A DNA stretch of 64,000 bases from Erythrobacter mangrovi (GTDB lineage: Bacteria; Pseudomonadota; Alphaproteobacteria; Sphingomonadales; Sphingomonadaceae), in assembly GCF_013260645.1 (NCBI RefSeq), contig NZ_CP053921.1, positions 868,001 through 932,000 of the forward strand, given 5' to 3'. The notes below the pieces were generated by a model, which worked only from the letters and a program-made list of their open reading frames with translations, did no database searches and was not told the origin of the DNA. The translations under genes and the position numbers were made by a program. Below, one piece after another: positions 57,077 to 64,000 of this stretch (within the stretch, counting starts at the first letter, position 1; each line of letters opens with the position of its first letter).

Positions 57077-58857
57077 TGACGCGCGATGGCGCGCAGAAAG
57101 GCCTCGCCATAGGCCTCCAGCTTTCTCGCCCCGACCCCGGGGAGCTGGCCGAGTTCCGCCAGTGTGGCCGGGCGGCGCTCGGTCATCTCGCGCAGAGTCG
57201 CATCGTGAAAGATGACATAGGGCGGAACCTGTCCCTCCACCGCCAGTTCGCGCCGCAATTCGCGCAGCGCATCGAACAAGGGGTCGCCGATCGGATTGGC
57301 CGCCGCATTGCGCCGTCCCTTGCGTTCACGCTTGGGCGGGACGACGATCTGTACATTGCTCTCGCCCTTTAGGATCGCCCGCGCCGCACCGCCGAGCGCA
57401 AGTCCGCCATGTTCGGTAGCGATTAGCTCGCCCCGCGCCTGCAATGCTCGCGCGAGCGGCTGGAGCAAGGGCGCCTCATCCGCCTCTACTATCCCGAATA
57501 CGCTCAGTCGATCATGGCCACGCTGGCGCACGCGTTCATCCTCGACCCCGGTGAGGACCTTCTGCAAATGGCCCATGCCGAAGCTCTGGCCGGTGCGATA
57601 AACGGCGCTGAGCAGCTTGCGGGCCAGCTCCGTCACGTCGGTAACGGCCGGTTGCTCGATGCAGTTATCACAATTGCCGCAGGCTGCAGGCGGGTCCTCC
57701 CCAAAATGGCGCAGCAAGATCGCGCGGCGGCACTCGGCGGTTTCGACCAGCCCCGCGAGCGCATCGAGCCGAGCCCGTTCGGCACCGCGCCGCGCCTCGT
57801 CAATCTCGGCCAATCGCTGGCGCGCGGTGGCAAAATCCCCCGCACCCCAGAACATTACGGCTTGGGCCGGGTCACCGTCCCGCCCGGCGCGGCCGGTTTC
57901 CTGGTAATAGCCTTCGATCGACTTGGGAACGCCGACATGCGCGACAAACCGCACATCGGGCTTGTCGATACCCATGCCAAAGGCGACCGTCGCAACCATC
58001 ACCGTGTCTTCGCTCGCAACGAAGCTCGACTGATTGGCCGCACGGACCTCGGCATCCAGTCCGGCATGATAGGGCAGCACCGGCCGCCCGGTCGCCGCAC
58101 CCAGCTTTTCCGCCAGTTCTTCGACTTTGCGCCGCGTCAGCGCATAGACGATCCCCGGCCCCGGCTCGGCCGCCATCAGGTTCGCCAGCTGCCGCAACGG
58201 GTTGTCCCGGTGGCGGATCGCATAGCGAATATTCGGGCGGTCGAAGCCGGCGAGCACCAGTCCGTCGGCCGGGATGCCGAGCTGGCCCATCACGTCGGAA
58301 CGCGTTTGGCGATCGGCGGTGGCGGTCAGAGCCAGTCGCGGAACATGGGGGAATGCGTCCATCAGTGGGCGCAGCATGCGATAGTCGGGCCGGAAATCGT
58401 GACCCCATTCGGATACGCAATGCGCCTCATCCACCGCGAAGAGGCACAGCGGGGCGGCGGACAGGAATTCGCGGAACCCGGACTGGCTGGCACGTTCGGG
58501 CGCCACATAGAGCAGGTCGAGCTCGCCCCGACGAAAGGCGTCCTGCGTCTCGCGCCAGTCGGCATCGGCGCTGGTCAGCGTAGCCGCGCGGATGCCGTTG
58601 GCCCGCGCGGCACGAAGCTGGTCATGCATCAGGGCTATCAGCGGGCTTATGACCACGCAGGTCCCTTCCAGCATCACCGCCGGTAGCTGGTAGGTCAGCG
58701 ACTTGCCCGCACCCGTCGGCATCACTGCAAGCGTGGGCCGACCTGCAAGCACCCGTTCCACCACCTCGGCCTGGCGACCGCGGAAATCGGCAAAACCGAA
58801 CACGGCCTTGAGCTTCGCCAGCGCGGCGTCGGTAGGAGCATGAATGCTGTCGGGCAT
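57073..58857 (-). CDS. recQ: ATP-dependent DNA helicase RecQ
   Basis: RecQ unwinds DNA 3' to 5' in recombination and repair. The 594-residue protein has the DEAH-box helicase core (Walker A MPTGAGKS, FAVDEAHCVSEWGHDFRPDY), a zinc-binding region (CGNCDNC), a winged-helix RQC domain, and an HRDC domain at the C terminus (ATLAELGQLPGVGARKLEAYG). Length is typical. Its end abuts the SPFH promoter. It is divergent from the lipoprotein gene at 58994. Confidence 0.95.
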   Translation of the reverse strand: MPDSIHAPTDAALAKLKAVFGFADFRGRQAEVVERVLAGRPTLAVMPTGAGKSLTYQLPAVMLEGTCVVISPLIALMHDQLRAARANGIRAATLTSADADWRETQDAFRRGELDLLYVAPERASQSGFREFLSAAPLCLFAVDEAHCVSEWGHDFRPDYRMLRPLMDAFPHVPRLALTATADRQTRSDVMGQLGIPADGLVLAGFDRPNIRYAIRHRDNPLRQLANLMAAEPGPGIVYALTRRKVEELAEKLGAATGRPVLPYHAGLDAEVRAANQSSFVASEDTVMVATVAFGMGIDKPDVRFVAHVGVPKSIEGYYQETGRAGRDGDPAQAVMFWGAGDFATARQRLAEIDEARRGAERARLDALAGLVETAECRRAILLRHFGEDPPAACGNCDNCIEQPAVTDVTELARKLLSAVYRTGQSFGMGHLQKVLTGVEDERVRQRGHDRLSVFGIVEADEAPLLQPLARALQARGELIATEHGGLALGGAARAILKGESNVQIVVPPKRERKGRRNAAANPIGDPLFDALRELRRELAVEGQVPPYVIFHDATLREMTERRPATLAELGQLPGVGARKLEAYGEAFLRAIARH

Positions 58858-58993
58858 GCCGCCCTGATTGCGGTCCAGGCGGCGACATGCAACCGGCGCG
58901 ACGACATTTTCCCCTTGCCCCGGGCGGTCCTGTCACGCTTTAGACAGGGTTCGGGCCGGTCGGGCCCATTGAGTTTACGCAGGAGAGACCCTC

Positions 58994-59284
58994 ATGAAGT
59001 TCCGTATCGCCCTTGCCGCCGCTGCGTCGCTCGTGCTCGCCGCCTGTGGCGGCGCACAGGATGCCTCGACCGAAGCCGAAGCAGATACCGTAGAGGTTGA
59101 TGCCGACGCCGCCCTCGAAGGCGTCGATGTTGCCCCGGTCGCCGACGATGCTGCCACCGCGGAGGAAGAGGCCGGGGAGGAAGCTGCGGCCGCAGAAGCG
59201 CAACAAATCCAGGAAGCCGGGGACCAGGCCGCCGACACCGCTGCCGCGGCCATGGACGCCATGGCCGAAGACGCCGGCAACTGA
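58994..59284 (+). CDS. acidic putative lipoprotein
   Basis: This 96-residue protein has a lipoprotein signal ending VLAAC (Cys18). The mature part is dominated by Ala, Glu and Asp, without hydrophobic segments, and is probably disordered. I recognise no family. ATG 58994 has AGGAGAG 7 bases upstream, so translation is well supported. It may be an abundant outer-membrane-anchored acidic protein. Confidence 0.72.
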   Translation: MKFRIALAAAASLVLAACGGAQDASTEAEADTVEVDADAALEGVDVAPVADDAATAEEEAGEEAAAAEAQQIQEAGDQAADTAAAAMDAMAEDAGN

Positions 59285-59357
59285 TCGAGGCACGCCGCCG
59301 GGCCGGGTGCCGTAGCGTCCTTGGCGCAAGACCCTGTCCGGCGGTAATCACTCGTCG

Positions 59358-59573
59358 ATGAGCCGACTCGCCCTGACCCTGGCGCTTGCCGCCCTGCCCG
59401 CCGTAGCGGGCTGCTCCGACGACAGCGACGAGCCGGTCGATGCCGTTTCACCGACCGAAGCCAAGGCGCTCGATGAGGCGGCCGAGATGATCGAGCAGCG
59501 GCGCCTGCCGCCCGAGGCGGTTGCCGATACCGGTGCCGCAAATGAGAAACCGGCTGAGGGAGAGGCCAAATAA
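59358..59573 (+). CDS. small acidic putative lipoprotein
   Basis: This 71-residue protein has a signal sequence ending VAGC (Cys19) followed by an acidic, Glu/Ala-rich segment with a possible helix (EAKALDEAAEMIEQRR). No family is recognised. Its TAA overlaps the ATG of the acyl-CoA dehydrogenase (TAATG), so it is coupled to a catabolic operon. It is shorter than the lipoprotein upstream but of similar design. Confidence 0.62.
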   Translation: MSRLALTLALAALPAVAGCSDDSDEPVDAVSPTEAKALDEAAEMIEQRRLPPEAVADTGAANEKPAEGEAK

Positions 59574-60757
59574 TGACCAGCACGCCCAATCCGGGGATGG
59601 ACCCCGAGATCTTCGACCAGTTCCTCGAACAGCTCCAGCGCTATGTGCGCGAGCGGCTGATCCCGGCCGAGAAGGACGTGATCGAGGATGACCGGATTCC
59701 CGACGACATCGTCGCCGAGATGAAGGAGATGGGCCTGTTCGGTCTTACCGTACCCGGAGAATACGGTGGTGCCGGGCTCAACACGTCGCAATATGCCCGC
59801 GTGGTGCACTGCATGGCCTATGCCGCACCAGCCTTCCGCTCGATCTTTTCGATCAACGTCGGAATGTTCAACTCGGCCATCAAGAATGGCGGGACCGAGG
59901 CGCAGAAGGACGAATGGTGGCCCAAGATCGCAGCCGGCGCCATCGCCTGCTTCGGGCTGACCGAGCCGGGTTCGGGTAGCGACAGCGCCGCCATGGCAAC
60001 CACCGCGCGCCCCGACCCCAATGGCAATGGCTGGATCCTCAACGGGACCAAGCGCTACATCACCAACGCCCCCTTCGCCGAAGTCGGCCTGATCATGGCA
60101 CGCACAGAGAAGGAAGCCCTGCCCAAGAACGCGCATGTCAGCGCCTTCATCGTGCCGATGAACACGCCCGGGGTCTCCACCGGCAGCCCGGACAAGAAGA
60201 TGGGTCAATCGGGTAGCCACATTTCGGATATCATGCTCGACGATGTCCACGTGCCGGGTGACGCACTGCTCGGCGGGGAGACCGGCAAGGGCTTCCGCTT
60301 CGCCATGATGAGCCTCGACAACGGACGCATTTCGGTTGGCGCAGCCGCCACAGGCTATGCCCGCCGCGCGCTCGACAGCGCGCTACGTTATGCCAACGAA
60401 CGCAAGGCTTTTGGTGAACCGATCGCCAATTTCCAGCTGATCCAGCAGATGCTGGCTGAAAGCGACACCGAGATCTACGCCGCCGAAGCGATGATGGCCG
60501 ACGTCACCGCGCGCGCCGACCGGGGCGAGAATATCCTGCGCAAGGCTGCGGCGTTCAAGGTCTTCGCCAGCGAGATGTGCGGCCGCGTGGTCGACCGCGT
60601 GGTGCAGATCTATGGCGGTGCCGGCTACCTTGCCGAATACGATGCCGAACGCTTCTTCCGTGATGCGCGCATCTACCGCATCTACGAAGGTACGACACAG
60701 ATCCTTCAGCTCCAGATCGCCAAGCATATGCTGCGCGAATTCGCCGAGCAGGCCTGA
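59573..60757 (+). CDS. acyl-CoA dehydrogenase
   Basis: This 394-residue flavoenzyme oxidises an acyl-CoA to its 2,3-enoyl form. It has CFGLTEPGSGSD and NGTKRYITNA for FAD and substrate binding, and the catalytic Glu in RIYEGTTQI, the position used by straight-chain enzymes. The substrate is not readable. It is the first enzyme gene of an apparent operon with a CoA-transferase, thiolase and dehydratase. Confidence 0.9.
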   Translation: MTSTPNPGMDPEIFDQFLEQLQRYVRERLIPAEKDVIEDDRIPDDIVAEMKEMGLFGLTVPGEYGGAGLNTSQYARVVHCMAYAAPAFRSIFSINVGMFNSAIKNGGTEAQKDEWWPKIAAGAIACFGLTEPGSGSDSAAMATTARPDPNGNGWILNGTKRYITNAPFAEVGLIMARTEKEALPKNAHVSAFIVPMNTPGVSTGSPDKKMGQSGSHISDIMLDDVHVPGDALLGGETGKGFRFAMMSLDNGRISVGAAATGYARRALDSALRYANERKAFGEPIANFQLIQQMLAESDTEIYAAEAMMADVTARADRGENILRKAAAFKVFASEMCGRVVDRVVQIYGGAGYLAEYDAERFFRDARIYRIYEGTTQILQLQIAKHMLREFAEQA

Positions 60758-60758
60758 G

Positions 60759-62000
60759 GTGTACGGGCTCCTCAAGGGACTGAGCATCATCGAAGCCTCG
60801 AGCTTCGTCGCATCGCCCACCGCCGGGCTCTACTGCGCCCAGATGGGCGCCGAGGTGATCCGCGTCGACCACAAGGCCGGCGGGCTCGACTATGACCGCT
60901 ACCTGCTGACCAGTGGCGGTCGCTCATTGAGCTGGGAGAACCTCAACCGCGCCAAGAAATCGGTCGCACTGGACCTGGTCAGAGCGGAGGGACGCGAATT
61001 ACTGGTCGAGCTGGCAGCCCGCACCGGCAATTTGATCACCAACCTGCCCGAGAAGAGCTTCCTTTCGCATGACGCCGTTTCGGCACGGCAGCCGGACGGT
61101 GTCCCCGATCTCGTCAGCATACGCATCATGGGCTGGCACGACGGCAGGCAAGCGATGGATTTCACTGTCAACGCCGCCAGCGGTTACCCGCTGATGTGTG
61201 GGCCCGAGGAGTGGGATCCCGCAACCGCGCCCCCCGTCAACCAGGCGCTTCCGGCCTGGGATTTCATTACCGGTGCCTATTGCGCCTTCGCTTTGTTAGC
61301 CGGCATCCGCCACCGTGACGCCACTGGCGAAGGCAGCGAGTTGCGGGTCCCGCTGGGCGATGTGGCCATCGGCACCATGGCCAATAGCGGCGCGATGGCC
61401 GAGATGCTCTATCGCGGGGCCGATCGCGAACGGCTGGGCAATGCCATATGGGGCGCCTTCGGACGCGACTTCCGCACCCGCGACGGGGTGCGCTTCATGG
61501 TCGCCGCACTGACGCCAAAGCAATGGAACGGCCTTGTCGCCGCGATGGGCGTAGGCGACGCCATTGCCGAACTCGAACGAGAGCTGGGCGTGAGCTTCGC
61601 CGATGGCGACCGGCCGCGTTTCGAGCATCGTCACCGGCTGTTCGAACTATTCCAGGACCAGGCGGGGCAATCCGATTGGTCTGACCTGTCCGCGCGGCTC
61701 GCCGCCGAAGGAACCACTTTCGAACGCTATCGGACGATGCACGAAGCAGCGAATGATCCCGAATTGGTGGCGAACAACCCGCTGTTCGGTCCCTCGCCCG
61801 CCAACCCGAGTGGCTTCGAGTATCCGGCAACGCGCAGCTTCGCCAACATTCCGGGTCGCGAGGCGGGCAATCCCGCACCGGCCCCCTATCTTGGGCAGCA
61901 TACCGAAGAGGTCCTGGCCGAACGGCTCGGCCTTGCTTCGGGCACGATCGGCGATCTCGTCGATCGCGGCATCGCCCGCCTGTCCGACGCCACTAGTTGA
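60759..62000 (+). CDS. class III CoA-transferase, resembling 2-methylfumaryl-CoA isomerase
   Basis: This 413-residue protein is of the CaiB/BaiF class III CoA-transferase family, which moves CoA between carboxylates. From memory of the family, segments such as AEVIRVDHKAGGLDYDRY, LPAWDFITGAY and GAFGRDFRTRDG look closest to Mct, which moves CoA within mesaconyl-CoA from C1 to C4. That subfamily call is tentative without alignment. The start is GTG 60759, one base after the previous stop. A MaoC-like hydratase gene two genes on fits such a pathway. Confidence 0.82.
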   Translation: MYGLLKGLSIIEASSFVASPTAGLYCAQMGAEVIRVDHKAGGLDYDRYLLTSGGRSLSWENLNRAKKSVALDLVRAEGRELLVELAARTGNLITNLPEKSFLSHDAVSARQPDGVPDLVSIRIMGWHDGRQAMDFTVNAASGYPLMCGPEEWDPATAPPVNQALPAWDFITGAYCAFALLAGIRHRDATGEGSELRVPLGDVAIGTMANSGAMAEMLYRGADRERLGNAIWGAFGRDFRTRDGVRFMVAALTPKQWNGLVAAMGVGDAIAELERELGVSFADGDRPRFEHRHRLFELFQDQAGQSDWSDLSARLAAEGTTFERYRTMHEAANDPELVANNPLFGPSPANPSGFEYPATRSFANIPGREAGNPAPAPYLGQHTEEVLAERLGLASGTIGDLVDRGIARLSDATS

Positions 62001-62014
62001 TTGGGAACTGATCC

Positions 62015-63247
62015 ATGACGTCACTTCGTCGAGTCGCCATCTGCAAGCCCCTGCGCACCCCCGTCGGTCGCTATCTGGGCAGTCTCCAACCCTTGGAGGC
62101 CGGAAAGCTTGGCGCCATCATCATCAAGGCACTGGTCGAGCGCAGCGGTATCGATCCGATGCGCGTCGACGACGTCGTCTTTAGCCAAGGCTACGGCAGC
62201 GGCGAGGCACCTGCGATCGGCCACTGGAGCTGGTTGGCCGCAGGTTATCCCATCGAGGTTCCCGGCTTCCAGCTCGACCGGCGCTGCGGCTCGGGCCTGC
62301 AGGCAGTCGCGACGGCGGCGATGATGGTCCAGACTGGCGTTGCCGATTGCGTCCTCGCGGGCGGGGTCGAGAGCATGTCCAACGTCGAACACTATACTAC
62401 CGCAGCCCGCCAGGGCTCGCGCCTCGGCGACATGGTGCTGTGGGATCGACTGACCCGTGGACGGTTGATGAGCCAGCCGATCGAGCGATTTGGCGTCATT
62501 ACCGGCATGATCGAAACCGCAGAGAACCTGGCCAAGGATTACGGCATTACCCGCGAAGAGGCCGATGCCTTCGCGGTCCGCAGTCACCAGAACGCCACCC
62601 GCGCCTGGGCCGAAGGCAAGTTCGATGAACAGCTGGTTTCGGTCGAGATCCCCTCGCGCAAGGGCGATGCGGTCATCTTCGCCAAGGACGAGGGCTTCCG
62701 CCCCGACGCCAGCATGGAAACGCTGGGCGCGCTGCGGGCGATCGACATCAAGCGCGATCCCGACGCCATCGTGACGGCGGGCAATGCCAGCCAGCAGAAT
62801 GACGCCGCGGCGGCTTGCCTGGTGGTTGCGGAGGACAAGGTCGAGGAACTCGGCCTCGAACCGATCCTGTGGTTCCATTCGTGGAGCGCGGCAGGCTGCG
62901 ACCCCAGCCGCATGGGTATTGGCCCCGTCCCGGCGGTCGAGCGCTTGTTCGCCCGCAACGGTCTCGGTTGGGGTGACATCGAGCTGATCGAGCTCAACGA
63001 AGCCTTCGCCCCGCAGGCGCTCGCCGTGCTCAAGGGCTGGGGGTTCTCTGACGACGACAGCCGCCGTGAGCTGGTCAACGTCAATGGTTCGGGCATCTCG
63101 CTCGGTCACCCGATCGGAGCCACCGGCATTCGCATCCTTGCCGACATGGCGCACGAAATGCGTCGCCGTGGGGCCCGCTATGGGCTCGAGACCATGTGCA
63201 TCGGCGGCGGGCAGGGGATGGCGGCCGTGTTCGAGCGCGCCGCCTGA
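62015..63247 (+). CDS. acetyl-CoA acetyltransferase (thiolase)
   Basis: This 410-residue thiolase cleaves or forms a 3-ketoacyl-CoA. The nucleophile is Cys91 in LDRRCGSGLQA; NEAFAPQ, GHPIGATG and the second Cys in CIGGGQG complete the active site. It follows the CoA-transferase by 14 bases. Whether it acts in breakdown or synthesis is not decided by sequence. Its stop overlaps the next start (TGATG). Confidence 0.92.
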   Translation: MTSLRRVAICKPLRTPVGRYLGSLQPLEAGKLGAIIIKALVERSGIDPMRVDDVVFSQGYGSGEAPAIGHWSWLAAGYPIEVPGFQLDRRCGSGLQAVATAAMMVQTGVADCVLAGGVESMSNVEHYTTAARQGSRLGDMVLWDRLTRGRLMSQPIERFGVITGMIETAENLAKDYGITREEADAFAVRSHQNATRAWAEGKFDEQLVSVEIPSRKGDAVIFAKDEGFRPDASMETLGALRAIDIKRDPDAIVTAGNASQQNDAAAACLVVAEDKVEELGLEPILWFHSWSAAGCDPSRMGIGPVPAVERLFARNGLGWGDIELIELNEAFAPQALAVLKGWGFSDDDSRRELVNVNGSGISLGHPIGATGIRILADMAHEMRRRGARYGLETMCIGGGQGMAAVFERAA

Positions 63248-64000
63248 TGGGAAGCTGGTCCGCCTGGCTGGGGCGCGAGACGACGTCGCAGGACAGGCTC
63301 GATGCCGCGCTTGCCTCGCGCTGGTGCGCCACGATGGACCGTGCGGTTCCCGCAGACGGCACAATGCCGCAGGGCATCCACTTCTGCCTGTGCACCCCCG
63401 AAGCCCCGACAGCCGCGCTGGGCGAGGATGGACATCCGACGCGCGACGAGAGTGCAGCGAGCTTCTTCCCACCGGTTCCCCAACCACGCCGGATGTGGGC
63501 ATCGAGCAAGGTCACCTTCCTCTCACCCTTGACGATCGGCGCGCGGATCGAGCGCCGGTCGCGCATCGCCACGATCGACGAGAAAAGCGGCAAGACCGGG
63601 TCGCTGGTCTTCGTCGAAGTCGACCACGAGACCAGCGCCGATGGGACCCCCGCCGTGCGCGAACGGCAAACTTTGGTATATCGCGACGCTGCCAGCGCCG
63701 AGGCGCCGCTAAGTCCCCCGCAACCCGCCGCCAATGGTGTGGATCCAACGGGATGGGATGTGCACCGCACTCTGGTGCCAGACCCGCGATTGCTGTTCCG
63801 CTTCTCCGCGCTGACCTTCAACACCCACCGCATCCACTATGATGCACCCTATACGCGTGACGTCGAACGCTATCGCGGCCTGGTGGTGCATGGGCCCTTG
63901 ATGGCGAGCCTGCTGCTGCAACTGGCGGCAAGCGAGTTGGGCGAAAACCGGCTCGAGAGCTTCGGCTTCCGGGCCATCAGCCCGGCCATTGCAGGGGAAG
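63247..64000 (+). CDS. MaoC-like hydratase (itaconyl/mesaconyl-CoA hydratase type), 3' end beyond window
   Basis: About 251 codons are visible before the right edge. The N-terminal half is a FAS1-like dehydratase hotdog domain (SKVTFLSPLTIGARIERR). The second hotdog domain contains RFSALTFNTHRIHYD followed by HGPLMASLLL, with the Asp/His arrangement of the hydratase 2 family. This two-domain form is shared by itaconyl-CoA and mesaconyl-C4-CoA hydratases and by mitochondrial HTD2. The product would be a 3-hydroxyacyl-CoA such as citramalyl-CoA. Confidence 0.82.
   Translation, partial: MGSWSAWLGRETTSQDRLDAALASRWCATMDRAVPADGTMPQGIHFCLCTPEAPTAALGEDGHPTRDESAASFFPPVPQPRRMWASSKVTFLSPLTIGARIERRSRIATIDEKSGKTGSLVFVEVDHETSADGTPAVRERQTLVYRDAASAEAPLSPPQPAANGVDPTGWDVHRTLVPDPRLLFRFSALTFNTHRIHYDAPYTRDVERYRGLVVHGPLMASLLLQLAASELGENRLESFGFRAISPAIAGE

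Overview
The window is high-GC, densely packed bacterial DNA with very short intergenic gaps, many 4-base gene overlaps and no tRNA, rRNA, CRISPR array, insertion sequence or prophage that I could see. The gene content points to an alphaproteobacterium of the Sphingomonadales, probably Erythrobacteraceae-like: two large TonB-dependent receptors, an HWE-family histidine kinase, a PabB-PabC fusion, a tandem pair of membrane GGDEF proteins and an aerobic acyl-CoA catabolic repertoire. The taxonomic call is inference from gene types and composition, not from a marker-gene comparison.

Layout. 1-3.2 kb: leucine catabolism (methylcrotonyl-CoA carboxylase beta, cut by the left edge, and isovaleryl-CoA dehydrogenase) with a GNAT gene on the opposite strand between them. 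3.4-7.7 kb: a GAF-PAS-HWE histidine kinase, a small lipoprotein and a two-gene ABC importer with fused permease and binding protein. 7.7-10.1 kb (minus): lgt, a MidA-type methyltransferase and a DUF2147 protein. 10.3-14.7 kb: acyl-CoA ligase overlapping glnD. 14.8-18.4 kb: yggS, a ThiE-like protein and ftsK. 18.4-20.6 kb: two divergent citrate synthase paralogues, one with a MerR-like N-terminal helix-turn-helix. 20.7-28.3 kb: a DUF389 membrane protein and two TonB-dependent receptors. 28.5-30.2 kb: lrp-type regulator divergent from alanine dehydrogenase. 30.3-33.8 kb: tandem diguanylate cyclases. 33.8-38.3 kb: thioesterase, oligopeptidase B (apparently starting at ATT) and Xaa-Pro aminopeptidase. 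38.3-42.2 kb: VOC and cupin proteins, then a six-EF-hand protein followed by an OmpR-type two-component system. 42.2-46.5 kb (minus): M1 aminopeptidase and a HerA-like ATPase. 46.6-50.5 kb: pabBC, an RluA-type pseudouridine synthase, arfB, rpmG and lolA. 50.8-54.7 kb: alkaline phosphatase, xthA, ribA (apparently starting at CTG) and a GNAT. 54.6-58.9 kb (minus): recQ, then an SPFH / ribbon-helix-helix / small membrane protein / beta-helix gene set. 59-64 kb: two acidic lipoproteins and an acyl-CoA catabolic operon cut by the right edge.

The best candidate for something undescribed is the SPFH gene set at 54.6-57.1 kb. Four tightly spaced genes encode a membrane SPFH protein, a 63-residue Arc-like DNA-binding protein, an 86-residue membrane protein and an exported beta-helix protein. 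They sit behind a promoter whose -10 region lies inside a 32-bp palindrome matching at 15 of 16 pairs. This looks like an autoregulated envelope module; the last gene carries an apparent one-base frameshift between its signal peptide and mature domain. Other points of interest are the divergent citrate synthase pair (one with Glu for the catalytic Asp, the other carrying a DNA-binding domain), the EF-hand/two-component operon, two non-canonical start codons, and an Mct-like CoA-transferase next to an itaconyl/mesaconyl-CoA hydratase-like gene at the right edge.

No stretch longer than about 250 bases lacks a gene.
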